Shown here piece after piece: positions 8,131 to 17,992 of a DNA stretch of 64,000 nt. Position numbers and translations under genes: made by a program. The notes below the pieces were generated by a model. That model was not told the origin of the DNA. It worked only from the letters and a program-made list of their open reading frames with translations, and ran no database searches. This stretch comes from Jiella pelagia (GTDB lineage Bacteria > Pseudomonadota > Alphaproteobacteria > Rhizobiales > Rhizobiaceae). Every line of letters begins with the position of its first letter. The stretch's first letter is position 1. The DNA lies in NCBI RefSeq assembly GCF_026898155.1, contig NZ_CP114029.1:2770001-2834000 (forward strand), in the 5' to 3' direction.

Positions 8131-9429
8131 TCAGACGATGCCGCCGCCGGAGCCCTTGCTGGCCGGCCGCTCAGTCGCGACTTTCTGGCGGTAACCGCTT
8201 GCCCGGTAGGCGGCGATCGGATCGATCGCGCCGCCGTCGCGGCGCCTCGCCTCGGCGAGGATCGGCGTGACGTCGGTGCGGAAGGCCCGCTTCAGGCATT
8301 CCGACGCCATCATCGCGTCGTTCTCGTCCTGATGGCCGCGCAGCGCCTCGCGATCGACGAGCAGCGCCTGGGCGCAGGCACGGCGGATCTCGCCCGCCGA
8401 ACGGATCAGGCTCTCGATCGGATCGGTGACGTTGTGGGACTGGTCGATCATATGCGCCGGGTGAAGCCGCTCCAGAGCGTCGCCCGCCTCGACCAGCTCG
8501 TTGAAGACCAGGAACAGCCGGAACGGATCGATCGAGCCCGCGTCGAGGTCGTCGTCGCCATATTTCGCGTCGTTGAAGTGAAAGCCGCCGAGCTTCCTCG
8601 CAAAGATCAGCCGCGAGACGATCTGCTCGATGTTGACGTTCGGCGCGTGGTGGCCGAGGTCGACGAGGCAGAAGGCCTTTTCTCCCAATTCCCGGGCGAT
8701 CAGGAGATTGGTGCCCCAGTCCTGTACCACCGTTGAATAGAAGGCCGGCTCGTACATCTTGTGCTCGGAAAACAGCCGCCAGTCCTCGGGAAGGCCGGCA
8801 TAGATCGCCTTGGCGGCCTCCAGATAGCGCTCGAAGCTGCGGGAGAGATCCGCCTGGCCGGGAAAGTTCGAGCCGTCGCCGATCCACACGGTGATCGCCT
8901 TCGAGCCGATCGCCCGGCCGAACTCCACCACGTCGAGATTGTGCTCGACGGCCTGTGCCCTGACTGCCGGATCGGCATGGCTGAGCGAGCCGAACTTGTA
9001 GGAGAGCGGCTGCTTCGGATCGTCCGGATGATCCTGAAAGGTGTTGGAATTCATCGCGTCGAAGGAGAGGCCAAGGCTCGCCGCCTTTTCCTTCAGGGCC
9101 GCCGGATCGGTGCGATCCCACGGAATGTGCAGCGAGACGGCCGGCGTCGCCCGCCCGAGCTGTTGGATCACCGCGCAGTCGTCGAGCTTTTCCATGATGC
9201 CGCGCGGCTCGCCGGGGCCGGGAAAGCGCGCAAAACGCGTGCCCCCCGTGCCGACGCCCCAGGAGGGGACCGCCACCGTGAAACCGCGGACCTTTTCGAC
9301 GATCGCATCGATATCGATGCCGCGCCGCCCGAGGCTTTCACCCAGCGCAGCGAAGTCGCTCGCAAGGTCCTTCCGACGCTTCTCGTTGTCGGTTTCGACG
9401 ACGGATTCGTCGATCGGCTTGTCGCTCAT
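8131..9429 (-). CDS. rhaI: L-rhamnose isomerase, rhizobial type
   Basis: The 432-residue cytoplasmic isomerase would convert L-rhamnose to L-rhamnulose. It belongs to the RhaI group of rhizobia and Pseudomonas, a TIM barrel distinct from E. coli RhaA. Visible metal/substrate segments are SLHIPWDRTD, DAMNSNTFQDHP, LFSEHKMYEPAFY, FCLVDLGHHAPNVN and GGFHFNDAKYGDDDLDAGS. It lies 52 bases after rhaD in the leftward unit, matching the known rhaDI arrangement. The product feeds rhamnulose kinase and then the RhaD aldolase. Confidence 0.93.
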   Translation of the reverse strand: MSDKPIDESVVETDNEKRRKDLASDFAALGESLGRRGIDIDAIVEKVRGFTVAVPSWGVGTGGTRFARFPGPGEPRGIMEKLDDCAVIQQLGRATPAVSLHIPWDRTDPAALKEKAASLGLSFDAMNSNTFQDHPDDPKQPLSYKFGSLSHADPAVRAQAVEHNLDVVEFGRAIGSKAITVWIGDGSNFPGQADLSRSFERYLEAAKAIYAGLPEDWRLFSEHKMYEPAFYSTVVQDWGTNLLIARELGEKAFCLVDLGHHAPNVNIEQIVSRLIFARKLGGFHFNDAKYGDDDLDAGSIDPFRLFLVFNELVEAGDALERLHPAHMIDQSHNVTDPIESLIRSAGEIRRACAQALLVDREALRGHQDENDAMMASECLKRAFRTDVTPILAEARRRDGGAIDPIAAYRASGYRQKVATERPASKGSGGGIV

Positions 9430-9481
9430 GGCCTTTTCCTCCCAGACGGGCCCGCTACCGGTGCTTTATCCTTCGGGGCGC

Positions 9482-11593
9482 TCAGCGCGTGAAGGACTGG
9501 GCGTTGCCGGCGTCGACATTGACGATGTTGCCCGTCGACTTCGCCGATGCGTCGCCGGCGAGGAAGGCGACGGCTTCGGCGACGTCGGACGGCAGCACCG
9601 AGCGCTTCAGCATCGAGCGCTTGCGGTAGTGTTCCTCGAGTTCGTCCGGTGCCATGTTGTAGGCGGCGGCGCGCTGCTCGCGCCATTCGCCGGTCCAGAT
9701 CTTCGAGCCCTGCAGCACCGCATCCGGATTGACGACATTGACCCGGATGCCGGCATCGGCGCCTTCCAGCGCGAGACACCGGGCAAGGTGGATCTCGGCG
9801 GCCTTGGCGGTGCAATAGGCGGCGGCGCCCGGCGAGGCGGCGAGCCCATTCTTCGAGGCGATGAACACGACCGCGCCGCCGAGATCCTGCCGGCGGAACA
9901 GCCGGAACGCCTCGCGCGAGACGAGAAAATAGCCGGTGGCGAGAATGTCGATGTTGCGGCTCCACATCGACAGTTCGGTGGTCTCGATCGGCGCCGAAGA
10001 CGAGATGCCGGCATTGGAGACCAGGATGTCGGCGCCGCCATATTCGACCGCCATTTCCGCGAAGCTCGCGATCACGCCCGCCTCGTCGGTGACGTTGAGG
10101 GGGACGGCGCGGACCATGTCGGCGGAAAAGCGCTCCGATAGCTCGGTCTTCACCCGGTCGAGCGCCTCGACGTCGATGTCGGCGAGGACGACGCAGGCGC
10201 CGTCGACGAGCAGACGCTCGGCCGTCGCCCGGCCGATGCCGCCGCCGCCGCCGGTGATGAAGGCGATGCGGCCGGCGAGGGACTTCGGCTTCGGCATGCG
10301 CTGGAGCTTGGCTTCTTCGAGCAGCCAGTATTCGATGTCGAAGGCCTCCTGCTCGGGCAGGCCGCGATAGGTGCCGACGGCTTCGGCACCGCGCATGACG
10401 TTGATGGCGTTGACGTAGAACTCGCCGGCGATCCGCGCCGTCGCCTTGTCCTTGGCAAAGGTCATCATGCCGACGCCGGGGACGAGATAGACGACCGGGT
10501 TCGGATCCCGCATCGCCGGGCTGTCGTCATGCCGGCAGCTCTCGTAGTAGCGCGTGTAGTCGGCCCGGTAGGCAGCGATGGCGTCGTCGAGGCTGCCGAT
10601 CAGGGCGTCGACATCGCCCGTCGCCGGGTCGAAGTCCAGCACCAGCGGCCGGATCTTGGTGCGCAGGAAATGGTCGGGACAGGAGGTGCCGAGCGGCGCG
10701 AGCTTGGAAAGGTCGTTCGAGCCGACGAAGGTCAGCACTGCGTCGCCGTCGTCGAAATGGCCGATCTTGCGCTCGTCCTTGCCGATGCGGGCGCGGATCT
10801 CCGGCATCAGCCGCGCTGCGATCTCGCGGCGGGCGGCCGCGTCGAGAGGCTCGACCCGTGCGCCGCCGAAGGCCGCGTCACCGGAGGTCTTCTCGGCGAG
10901 GAAGGCGATGGAGGTGTTGATGATCCGCAGCGTCGTCTCGTAGCAGTCCCGCGCCGTCTCGCCCCAGGTGAAGAGCCCGTGGCTTTCGAGGACGACGCCC
11001 TTGGCGTCCGGGTTTTCGCGGGCGAAGGCGGAAAGGTCGAGGCCGAGCTGGAAACCTGGCCGGCGCCAGGGCAGCCAGCCGATCTCGTCGCCATAAATTT
11101 CGCGGGTCATCTCCCGGCTGTTGTCGCTGGCGGCGATCGCGATCACCGCGTCGGGATGCATGTGGTCGACATGGGTATAGGGCAGATAGGCATGCAGCGG
11201 CGTGTCGATCGAGGCGGCGCGGGGATTGAGGGCAAAGGTGCAGTGCGGCAGATAGCCGACCATCTCGTCCTCGAAGTCGGCGCCGCGATAGAGGCTCTTC
11301 AGCGCTTCCAGCTTGTCCTGGTAGAGCGTCGAAAAGCCGTCGCGCTTCATCGTCCCGACATCGCCGCCCGAGCCCTTGACCCAGAGCACCGTGACGTCCC
11401 GCCCGGTCAGCGGATCCTTCTCGATCACCTTCGCCGAGGTGTTGCCGCCGCCGTAATTGGTGATCCGCTTGTCGGCGCCGAGAAGGTTCGAGCGGTAGAG
11501 CAGGCGCCCTGGCTCATCGAGGCTGGCCGCATGGGCCTCGTCCCAGAGCGAGGGCAGGAGAATGGAACCGCTGGTTTGCGGACCTGTCGGCAT
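9482..11593 (-). CDS. rhaD: Bifunctional rhamnulose-1-phosphate aldolase / short-chain (lactaldehyde) dehydrogenase
   Basis: This 703-residue two-domain enzyme combines an aldolase and a dehydrogenase. Residues 1 to about 400 are a class II aldolase with metal-binding histidines in YTHVDHMHPDAV and an ESHGLFTWG segment. Residues from about 430 form a short-chain dehydrogenase with AFITGGGGGIGRA, a VSNAGI segment and the catalytic Tyr-Lys pair in AAYCTAKAAE. It splits rhamnulose-1-phosphate to dihydroxyacetone phosphate and L-lactaldehyde, then oxidises the latter. ATG 11593 was chosen over an upstream in-frame ATG because a GAGG site lies about seven bases before it and the family begins here. 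An in-frame GAGGCTC at 10846-10852 is genuine coding sequence. Confidence 0.93.
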   Translation of the reverse strand: MPTGPQTSGSILLPSLWDEAHAASLDEPGRLLYRSNLLGADKRITNYGGGNTSAKVIEKDPLTGRDVTVLWVKGSGGDVGTMKRDGFSTLYQDKLEALKSLYRGADFEDEMVGYLPHCTFALNPRAASIDTPLHAYLPYTHVDHMHPDAVIAIAASDNSREMTREIYGDEIGWLPWRRPGFQLGLDLSAFARENPDAKGVVLESHGLFTWGETARDCYETTLRIINTSIAFLAEKTSGDAAFGGARVEPLDAAARREIAARLMPEIRARIGKDERKIGHFDDGDAVLTFVGSNDLSKLAPLGTSCPDHFLRTKIRPLVLDFDPATGDVDALIGSLDDAIAAYRADYTRYYESCRHDDSPAMRDPNPVVYLVPGVGMMTFAKDKATARIAGEFYVNAINVMRGAEAVGTYRGLPEQEAFDIEYWLLEEAKLQRMPKPKSLAGRIAFITGGGGGIGRATAERLLVDGACVVLADIDVEALDRVKTELSERFSADMVRAVPLNVTDEAGVIASFAEMAVEYGGADILVSNAGISSSAPIETTELSMWSRNIDILATGYFLVSREAFRLFRRQDLGGAVVFIASKNGLAASPGAAAYCTAKAAEIHLARCLALEGADAGIRVNVVNPDAVLQGSKIWTGEWREQRAAAYNMAPDELEEHYRKRSMLKRSVLPSDVAEAVAFLAGDASAKSTGNIVNVDAGNAQSFTR

Positions 11594-11740
11594 GATCGAC
11601 CTCGTTTCGGCTTCGTCTGGGTCGGATCGACGACGGTTGTCTCTCGTCCGACATGCAATCAAAGGCTTTCACGGCAGCGCACCGAAACATCAGTGGCCAC
11701 GGGTGGGTTTGGGCGAAGCATTGGCCAAAACCGCGCGAAC

Positions 11741-11810
11741 GTCAATCAAAACGATCATGAACAGTCATGTTGCACTGCAATATGATCGAACTTGATCGAA
11801 GATGATTGAC
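11741..11810. promoter_or_regulatory. Operator-like tandem and inverted repeats between rhaD and rhaR
   Basis: TGATCGAA (11783-11790), TGATCGAA (11793-11800) and TGATTGAC (11803-11810) recur with an exact ten-base period, one helical turn. GTCAATCA at 11741-11748 is the perfect reverse complement of the third copy, giving an outer dyad. DeoR-family repressors commonly bind such repeats, and rhaR lies directly to the right, so this is the likely RhaR control region for both the leftward rhaDI and rightward rha units. Confidence 0.6.
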
Positions 11811-11857
11811 AAGCGGCACGCCATCCATCAGCATTCTCGACGGGAGAAACTTCAACG

Positions 11858-12661
11858 ATGCACGAACGCGAGAGACAGAGGGTGATCCTCTCGGTGGTCC
11901 AGGCTCGCTCGGTCGCGACCGTGCAGGAGCTGTCGCGGCTGACCGAGGCGTCGGAGGCGACGACCCGACGTGACATCGCCGCGCTCGCTTTGCAGAAGAA
12001 GGTGAAGCGGGTGCGCGGCGGCGCCGAGGCGCTGAAATCGCCGCCCTTCGGCGAGATCTCCAGCCTGCCTTTCGAGACCGCCAGGACGATCAACGAGCAC
12101 CAGAAGCGGGCGATCGCTCGCGAGGCCGCCAAGCTCTGCGAGGACGGCGACGCCATTATTCTCAATGGCGGCACGACCACCTTCCAGATGGTTCATCACA
12201 TCGCCGGCGCACGGCTGCAGGTCCTGACCAACTCCTTTTCCATCGCCAACCACCTGATCGATCATTCCGAATGCACCGTGATGCTGCCGGCCGGCGCGAT
12301 CTACCGCGACCAGGCGCTGATCCTTTCTCCCTTCGAGACCGACGGCATCGCGCATTTCCGGGCGCGGCGGATGTTCATGGGGGCGCAGGGGGTTTCGCAT
12401 TACGGCATCGCCGAGACCGATCCGCTCATCATCCAGTCCGAGCAGCGGCTGATGCGCCAGGCCGACGAACTCGTCCTCCTCGCCGATTCCTCGAAGTTCC
12501 ATCGCCCGTCGAGCATGATCATCGCGCCGCTCGAACGGGCCGACATGCTGATCACCGACGAGGGGATTTCCGAGAAGGACGCCGCGATGGTCGAGGCGGC
12601 GGGCGTGCGTCTGCTGGTCGCCGAGCTTTCCCAGGAAGGGAGCGATCGCGATGTCGCGTGA
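11858..12661 (+). CDS. rhaR: DeoR/GlpR-family transcriptional regulator of the rhamnose locus
   Basis: The 267-residue regulator has an N-terminal winged helix-turn-helix ([20 protein letters not shown], about 23-42, the DeoR signature) and a C-terminal DeoRC sugar-phosphate sensing domain with [17 protein letters not shown] and [11 protein letters not shown]. In Rhizobium leguminosarum a DeoR-type RhaR represses rhamnose genes, and the gene's position at the head of the rightward operon fits that role. Its stop overlaps the start of the mutarotase gene. It is read divergently from rhaD across repeated TGATCGAA elements. Confidence 0.88.
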   Translation: MHERERQRVILSVVQARSVATVQELSRLTEASEATTRRDIAALALQKKVKRVRGGAEALKSPPFGEISSLPFETARTINEHQKRAIAREAAKLCEDGDAIILNGGTTTFQMVHHIAGARLQVLTNSFSIANHLIDHSECTVMLPAGAIYRDQALILSPFETDGIAHFRARRMFMGAQGVSHYGIAETDPLIIQSEQRLMRQADELVLLADSSKFHRPSSMIIAPLERADMLITDEGISEKDAAMVEAAGVRLLVAELSQEGSDRDVA

Positions 12662-13011
12662 CGAGACGCTGCCGGGTGGCGAGACGGGCGAAGCCTTCGA
12701 GCGCGTCGCCTTCCGCATGCGGCTTCATCCGGGCAAGGCCGAGGACTATCGTCGGCGCCACGACGAGATCTGGCCGGAGCCTCGTTGAGCTTCTCCGGGA
12801 GGCGGGCGTTCGCGACTATGCGATCTTCCTCGATCCCGAGACCAACGCGCTTTTCGCCACTCTGGAGCGGCGCCGCGACCATCGGATGAACGATCTGCCG
12901 ACGCATCCGGTGATGCGGCGCTGGTGGGCGATGATGGCCGACATCATGGAGACCGAAGCCGACGACGAGCCGGTCTCGGTGCCCCTTCAGCCGATGTTCC
13001 GGATGGCCTGA
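12651..13011 (+). CDS. rhaM: L-rhamnose mutarotase (one-base insertion at 12777-12783)
   Basis: ATG 12651 overlaps the end of rhaR. The frame breaks at GAGCCTC 12777-12783. With GAGCTC restored, the protein is 119 residues, close to the family size. Family features are [20 protein letters not shown], an [16 protein letters not shown] segment containing the restored site, and a [15 protein letters not shown] stretch near the C-terminus. The enzyme interconverts alpha and beta anomers of L-rhamnose in the cytoplasm; the rhizobial name is rhaU. The kinase gene starts four bases after the stop, so the two are translationally close. Confidence 0.9.
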
Positions 13012-13014
13012 GCG

Positions 13015-14457
13015 ATGGAGAGCCATATCCATAACGTTGCCGTCGTCGATATCGGCAAGACCAACGCCAAGGTCGTCGTCTACGATCTCGACCGCCAGTG
13101 CGAGGTCGCGGCGCTGACGACGCCGAACCGTGTGTCGAACGACGGACCCTATCCTCATTTCGACACCGACGGCCTCTGGGATTTCGTCCTGGCGTCCCTT
13201 GCCGAGCTGTCGCGCGACCATCCGGTCGACGCCATCTCGGTGACCACCCACGGCGCCTCGATAACCCTCGTCGAGGGGGATGATCTGGCGCTGCCGGTGA
13301 TGGACTACGAATTTCCTCTCGATCCGCAGACGCTTGCCGACTATCGCTCCATCCGCCCGGACTTCGCCGAGACCCAGTCGCCGGCCCTGCCGGGCGGGCT
13401 GAACGTCGGGGCGCAGCTGTTCTATCTGGAGCGGCATTTCCCGGATCGCTTCGCCGCGGCGCGGATCCTCACCTATCCGCAGTTCTGGGCGTGGAAGCTC
13501 TGCGGCGTGATGGCCTGCGAGGTCACCCAGCTCGGCGCCCACACCGATCTCTGGTGCCCGGCCGAGCGCCGCTTCTCCTCTCTCGTCGAGGGTCAGGGAT
13601 GGGGTGAAAAATTCGCGCCGCTTCGGCCGGCCTTCGACCAGCTCGGCGACCTGAAGCCGGAGATCCGCGCGGCGATGCCGGGGGAAAAGCCCGTTCCGGT
13701 CTTCTGCGGCATCCATGATTCCAACGCCTCGCTGCTGCCGCATCTGGTCGGCCGGCGGGGCGCGTTCACGGTCGTCTCGACCGGCACCTGGGCGATCGTC
13801 TTCGCCGTCGGGGGCAGGGCCGGGCAGCTCGATCCGGCGCGCGACACTCTCGCCAATGTCGACGCCTTCGCGCGGCCCGTGCCCTCCGCCCGCTTCATGG
13901 CCGGCCGGGAATTTGCGGCAATGGCCGGTGACGCGCCCGGTGAGGCCGACCATGCGAGCGCCGAGGCCGTCATCGCCAAGGGCGTCATGGCGCTGCCGAG
14001 CTTTGCCAGGGGAACCGGTCCCTTCGCCGAGCGCGCGGGGGAATGGACGGTCGATCCCGACGGCCTCTCACAGGCCGAGCGGACCGCCGCGGCGAGCCTT
14101 GCCACGGCACTCACGACATCGGTCTGCCTCGAACTCGTCGGCGCCGAAGGGCCGATCATCGTCGAGGGGCCGTTCGGCCGTAATGCCGTCTATTGCGATG
14201 CGCTCGCCATGCTGGCGGGGCGACCGGTGGAGGCGAAGACCGGCCTGTCGGGCACCTCGGCCGGCGCCGCGCTGCTGGCGCGCGGGCAGGATGCGCCGCC
14301 GCCGTCCGGCGTGGCAACGGTCGAAGCGGCAGAGGCGACGGCTTCGGCCAGGCGCTCAATCCATGGCCTCGCGGCCTATGCGGACACCTGGCGGCGCCGT
14401 GTGGCGGAGCATGGACGCGCCAAAATGCCGGAATCATCGAGGGGAGCGAGTGGGTGA
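13015..14457 (+). CDS. rhaK: Rhamnulokinase-type FGGY carbohydrate kinase
   Basis: This 480-residue FGGY-family kinase has N-terminal phosphate-binding VAVVDIGKTNAKVVVYD (about 8-24) and a C-terminal actin-like ATPase half with VVSTGTWAIVFAVGG and IIVEGPFGRNAVY. Position between the mutarotase and the transporter ATPase marks it as the rhizobial RhaK, phosphorylating rhamnulose (and, from work in R. leguminosarum, needed for ABC transporter activity). Its sequence differs from enteric RhaB, so the assignment rests partly on context. Confidence 0.88.
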   Translation: MESHIHNVAVVDIGKTNAKVVVYDLDRQCEVAALTTPNRVSNDGPYPHFDTDGLWDFVLASLAELSRDHPVDAISVTTHGASITLVEGDDLALPVMDYEFPLDPQTLADYRSIRPDFAETQSPALPGGLNVGAQLFYLERHFPDRFAAARILTYPQFWAWKLCGVMACEVTQLGAHTDLWCPAERRFSSLVEGQGWGEKFAPLRPAFDQLGDLKPEIRAAMPGEKPVPVFCGIHDSNASLLPHLVGRRGAFTVVSTGTWAIVFAVGGRAGQLDPARDTLANVDAFARPVPSARFMAGREFAAMAGDAPGEADHASAEAVIAKGVMALPSFARGTGPFAERAGEWTVDPDGLSQAERTAAASLATALTTSVCLELVGAEGPIIVEGPFGRNAVYCDALAMLAGRPVEAKTGLSGTSAGAALLARGQDAPPPSGVATVEAAEATASARRSIHGLAAYADTWRRRVAEHGRAKMPESSRGASG

Positions 14458-14509
14458 CAGTGTATCTGGGAGGAGCATCCGGCAGCGGAGAGCTTCGGAT
14501 GGGGCGGAT

Positions 14510-16030
14510 ATGACGCCGATCCTCGAACTGAAGAACATCACCAAGGCCTTCGGGCCGGTGAAGGTGCTGACCGGCGTCAATTTCGATCTTCGCCCGGGCG
14601 AGGTTCACGCTTTGATGGGCGAGAACGGCGCCGGCAAGTCGACGATGATCCGCATCGCTGCCGGCGATCACCGCGCCGAGGAGGGCGAGATCCGGCTAGA
14701 CGGCGATGTCCGCCGTTTTGCCGGCCCGCGCGAGGCGCAGGCCGAGGGCATCATCGTCGTTCATCAGGAACTGTTGCTGTTTCCGGCCCTGAGCGTCGCC
14801 GAGAACGTCTTTCTCGGCCATCAGCCGAAGACCGCAGCCGGCCTCGTCGACTGGGGCCGCATGCGACGCGAGGCCCGCGACCTGCTCGACCGGCTCGACT
14901 GCCCCAATCTCGACGTCGACCAGAAGGTCTCGCGGCTTTCGGTCGCCGACCGCCAGCGCGTCGAGATCGCCCGGGCCCTGTCTCGCAACGCCCGCGTGCT
15001 GATCATGGACGAGCCGACGGCGGCGCTCGCCGAAGCGGACGTGAAGCGGCTGCTCGAGGTCGTCCGGCGCCTGCGCAGCGAAGGTGTCGCGATCGTCTAC
15101 GTCTCCCACCGGATGAACGAGATCTTCGAGATCGCCGACCGCGTCACCGTGCTGCGCGACGGCGTGTCGGTCGGAACGAAGCCGATCGCCGAGGTGACCG
15201 AGGCGTCGCTCGTCTCGATGATGGTCGGCCGCGACATTCACCAGCTGTTTCCCAAGGAGGACATCCCGCGCGGCGAAAAGCGGCTGGAGCTGCGCAGCGT
15301 GTCGCTGGCGGGTGTCGTCGAGGACATCTCCTTCGATCTTCATGCCGGCGAGATCCTCGGCATCGCCGGCCTCGTCGGCTCGGGCCGCACCGAACTCGCC
15401 CAGACGATCTTCGGCGTGACGCCGGCGACCTCCGGCGAGATCCTCATCGACGGTAAGCCGCAGAAGATCGCTTCGGTGCGCGAGGCGATCGACGCCGGCA
15501 TCGCCTATGTTCCCGAAGACCGAGGGACGCACGGCATCATCCGCGCCCAGCCTTTGCGCGAGAACGTCTCCATGGCGATCCTCGACCGGCTGACGAAGTT
15601 CTCGGTCGTCGATACCGGCCGGGAACAGAGCCTCGCTAGCGACGCCATCAAGCGGTTCTCGATCCGGGCGCGGGATGCGCGCCAAAGGGTCGGCCAGCTC
15701 TCCGGCGGCAACCAGCAGAAGGTGGTGCTGGCGAAATGGCTCGCCACCGATCCGAAGATACTCATCCTCGACGAGCCGACGCGCGGCGTCGACGTCGGCG
15801 CCAAGACCGAGATCCATCGGCTGATGGGCGACCTCGCCAAGAAGGGCCTTGCCATCCTGATGATCTCCTCAGAACTGCCCGAAGTGCTCGGGATGAGCGA
15901 TCGCGTCCTGGTCATGCGGGAGGGGCGGCTCTCGGCGATCGTCGATCGCAAGGATGCAAGCCCCGCCGCCGTCGGCGCGGCGATGATGCAAGGGCGGCGC
16001 GAGCCGGCCCGGGCGGGAGCCGCCCGATGA
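14510..16030 (+). CDS. rhaT: Rhamnose ABC transporter, double ATPase subunit
   Basis: The 506-residue tandem ATPase is of the ribose/rhamnose class. The first domain has Walker A GENGAGKST and a degenerate signature (LSVADRQRVEIARAL) with Walker B LIMDEPTAAL. The second domain has signature LSGGNQQKVVLAKWL and Walker B LILDEPTRGVDVG, while its Walker A position is degenerate (GLVGSGRTEL), as usual in this class. The in-frame region upstream is not part of the gene; ATG 14510 begins the conserved MTPILELKNITKAFGPVKVL. The stop overlaps the next start (ATGA). An in-frame GAGCCTC at 15628-15634 is genuine. Confidence 0.93.
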   Translation: MTPILELKNITKAFGPVKVLTGVNFDLRPGEVHALMGENGAGKSTMIRIAAGDHRAEEGEIRLDGDVRRFAGPREAQAEGIIVVHQELLLFPALSVAENVFLGHQPKTAAGLVDWGRMRREARDLLDRLDCPNLDVDQKVSRLSVADRQRVEIARALSRNARVLIMDEPTAALAEADVKRLLEVVRRLRSEGVAIVYVSHRMNEIFEIADRVTVLRDGVSVGTKPIAEVTEASLVSMMVGRDIHQLFPKEDIPRGEKRLELRSVSLAGVVEDISFDLHAGEILGIAGLVGSGRTELAQTIFGVTPATSGEILIDGKPQKIASVREAIDAGIAYVPEDRGTHGIIRAQPLRENVSMAILDRLTKFSVVDTGREQSLASDAIKRFSIRARDARQRVGQLSGGNQQKVVLAKWLATDPKILILDEPTRGVDVGAKTEIHRLMGDLAKKGLAILMISSELPEVLGMSDRVLVMREGRLSAIVDRKDASPAAVGAAMMQGRREPARAGAAR

Positions 16031-16977
16031 GCCGGCGCCTCACCCATACCCTCGGCTCGCTCGGCCAGGAGATCCTTCTCGTCGTCGTCATCCTGGCGCT
16101 CTTCGCCTTCGTCGGGGTCTACAATCCGCGCTTTTTGTCGGAGAACAACCTCACCTCGATCTTCGTCGGCAACGCCTATATCGCGGTCGCGGCGATCGGC
16201 ATGTCGCTGGTCATCATCTCGGGCAATATCGACGTGTCGATCGGCGCCTTGATCGGCGTCCTCGCCGTCATTTCCGGCCTGCTCGTCACCAACGGCTATC
16301 CGATCTGGGTCGCCTGGCTGGCGCCGCTCGTCGTCGGCGCGGCGATCAACGCCGTCGTCGGCTGTCTCATCGCCTATGCCAGGGTGCCCTCGATCATCGC
16401 CACCCTCGCCATGCTGTCGATCCTCTCCGGCGGCCTGATCACCTTCACCGGGGGGCAGTGGATCAGCGGTCTGCCGGCGGGCTACCAGCTCGCCCAGTTC
16501 CGCCTTCTGAACGTGCCCTCGCCGGTCTGGTTCATGATCGGCATGACCATCCTCGCCGGCTTCCTCATGCGCTACACGACCTTCGGCCGCTCGGTCTACG
16601 CGGTCGGCAGCAACCCGGAGGCGGCGCGGGCGAGCGGCATTTCCTACAAGGCGACGGTGGTGAAGGTCTTCGCCATCCACGGCGCCATCGGCGGCGTCGC
16701 CGCGGTGCTCTTCGCCACCCAGCTGCAGGTCATTCAGTCGACCACGCCGGTCGGTCTCGAACTCGTCATCATCACCGCCTCGGTGGTCGGCGGCGTGTCG
16801 ATCCTCGGCGGCGTCGGCACGGTGTTCGGCTCGACGCTGGCGGCCATCCTGTTCGCGGCGATCGGCTCGTCGCTGATCTTCCTCAACGTCTCGGCCTATT
16901 GGCTGCGGGCGGTGCAGGGCATCCTGATCCTCGCGACGGTGCTGGCCGACATGGCCCGCCGCAGAAGAACCGGCTGA
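16027..16977 (+). CDS. rhaP: Rhamnose ABC transporter permease
   Basis: The 316-residue BPD_transp_2 permease has about eight to ten hydrophobic spans and the class motif ISGNIDVSIGALIGVLAV (about 65-82). AVGSNPEAARASGISY (around 195-210) is the cytoplasmic ATPase-contact loop and VVGGVSILGGVGTVFG follows. It overlaps rhaT by four bases and is followed within 16 bases by a second permease. Together they form the inner-membrane channel for rhamnose. Confidence 0.92.
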   Translation: MSRRLTHTLGSLGQEILLVVVILALFAFVGVYNPRFLSENNLTSIFVGNAYIAVAAIGMSLVIISGNIDVSIGALIGVLAVISGLLVTNGYPIWVAWLAPLVVGAAINAVVGCLIAYARVPSIIATLAMLSILSGGLITFTGGQWISGLPAGYQLAQFRLLNVPSPVWFMIGMTILAGFLMRYTTFGRSVYAVGSNPEAARASGISYKATVVKVFAIHGAIGGVAAVLFATQLQVIQSTTPVGLELVIITASVVGGVSILGGVGTVFGSTLAAILFAAIGSSLIFLNVSAYWLRAVQGILILATVLADMARRRRTG

Positions 16978-16992
16978 GGAAAGGGACCGGCC

Positions 16993-17943
16993 ATGACCGC
17001 CATGACACGCATCCTGATCCGCCACGAGTTCATTCTCGGAATTCTCTTCGTCATCGTCCTCTTCGCCATGGCGTCGCAGAACGACCGCTTCCTGACGACG
17101 GCGAACCTTCTCAACCAGGCCCGGCTGATGACCGAGGTCGGGCTGATCGCCATTCCGATGACCTTCGTCATCGTCACCGGCGGCATCGATCTTTCGGTCG
17201 GCTCGATCCTCGGCCTCTGTGCCATCCTGCTCGGCGTCTTCTGGCAGAATCTCGGCCTGCCGCTGCCGGCGGCGATCGGCTTGTCGCTGGCGGCCGGCAC
17301 GGCGGCGGGCTTTGCCAACGGCCTCATCGTCACACGGTTTCGCGTGCCGCCGCTGATCGCGACGCTCGCCACGCTGGCGCTCTATCGCGGGCTGGCGGAA
17401 GGCATCAGCCAGGCGCGCTCGGTGCGCGGCTATCCGGACTGGTTCGCAGTGCTCGGGCGGGGCGATTTCCTCGGCATTCCGACGCAGCTGTGGCTGTTCG
17501 CCCTCGTCGCCGCGGTCGGCATCTTCGTCCTGCGCTTCACCACCTTCGGACGGACAACCTACGCCATCGGCAACAACGAGGCGGCGGCCGAATTCTCCGG
17601 TCTGCCGGTCGTACGGACGAAGCTTCTCATCTACACCGCTTCGGGCTTCATCTCGGCGCTCGCGGCGATCGTCTTCGTCTCGCGGGTCTCGACCACCCGC
17701 TCGGACATGGGCAGCGGTATCGAGCTCGAGGTGATCACCGCCGTCGTTCTCGGCGGCACCTCGATCTTCGGCGGCCGCGGCATGGTGATCGGCACCTTGA
17801 TCGGGCTATGTCTCATGCAGATCCTTCAGAACGGCCTGTCGCTTTCGGGCGTGCGCGGCGACGGCACCACCGTCGTCATCGGCGCGGTCCTGATCGTCGC
17901 CGTTCTGATCAGCAATCTTCTCAGCCGCTTTTCCAGCGACTGA
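16993..17943 (+). CDS. rhaQ: Rhamnose ABC transporter second permease
   Basis: A second 316-residue BPD_transp_2 permease, paralogous to the preceding gene. It has VTGGIDLSVGSILGLCAI near residue 58, the coupling loop AIGNNEAAAEFSGLPV and VLGGTSIFGGRGMVIG. Two non-identical permeases are the norm for rhizobial rhamnose transporters (RhaP and RhaQ). An intact GAGCTC lies at 17722-17727. Confidence 0.92.
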   Translation: MTAMTRILIRHEFILGILFVIVLFAMASQNDRFLTTANLLNQARLMTEVGLIAIPMTFVIVTGGIDLSVGSILGLCAILLGVFWQNLGLPLPAAIGLSLAAGTAAGFANGLIVTRFRVPPLIATLATLALYRGLAEGISQARSVRGYPDWFAVLGRGDFLGIPTQLWLFALVAAVGIFVLRFTTFGRTTYAIGNNEAAAEFSGLPVVRTKLLIYTASGFISALAAIVFVSRVSTTRSDMGSGIELEVITAVVLGGTSIFGGRGMVIGTLIGLCLMQILQNGLSLSGVRGDGTTVVIGAVLIVAVLISNLLSRFSSD

Positions 17944-17992
17944 GAATTGGGAGGGCGCCATGACGGCGCCGACTTAAGAGGAGGAAAATTCC

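Noticed and set aside
8761..9492. Long open frames antisense to rhaI, rhaD and most other genes
   Set aside because: GC-rich coding DNA of this kind produces long antisense frames; their proteins are Arg/Ala/Asp-rich without domains, whereas the opposite strand encodes recognisable families.
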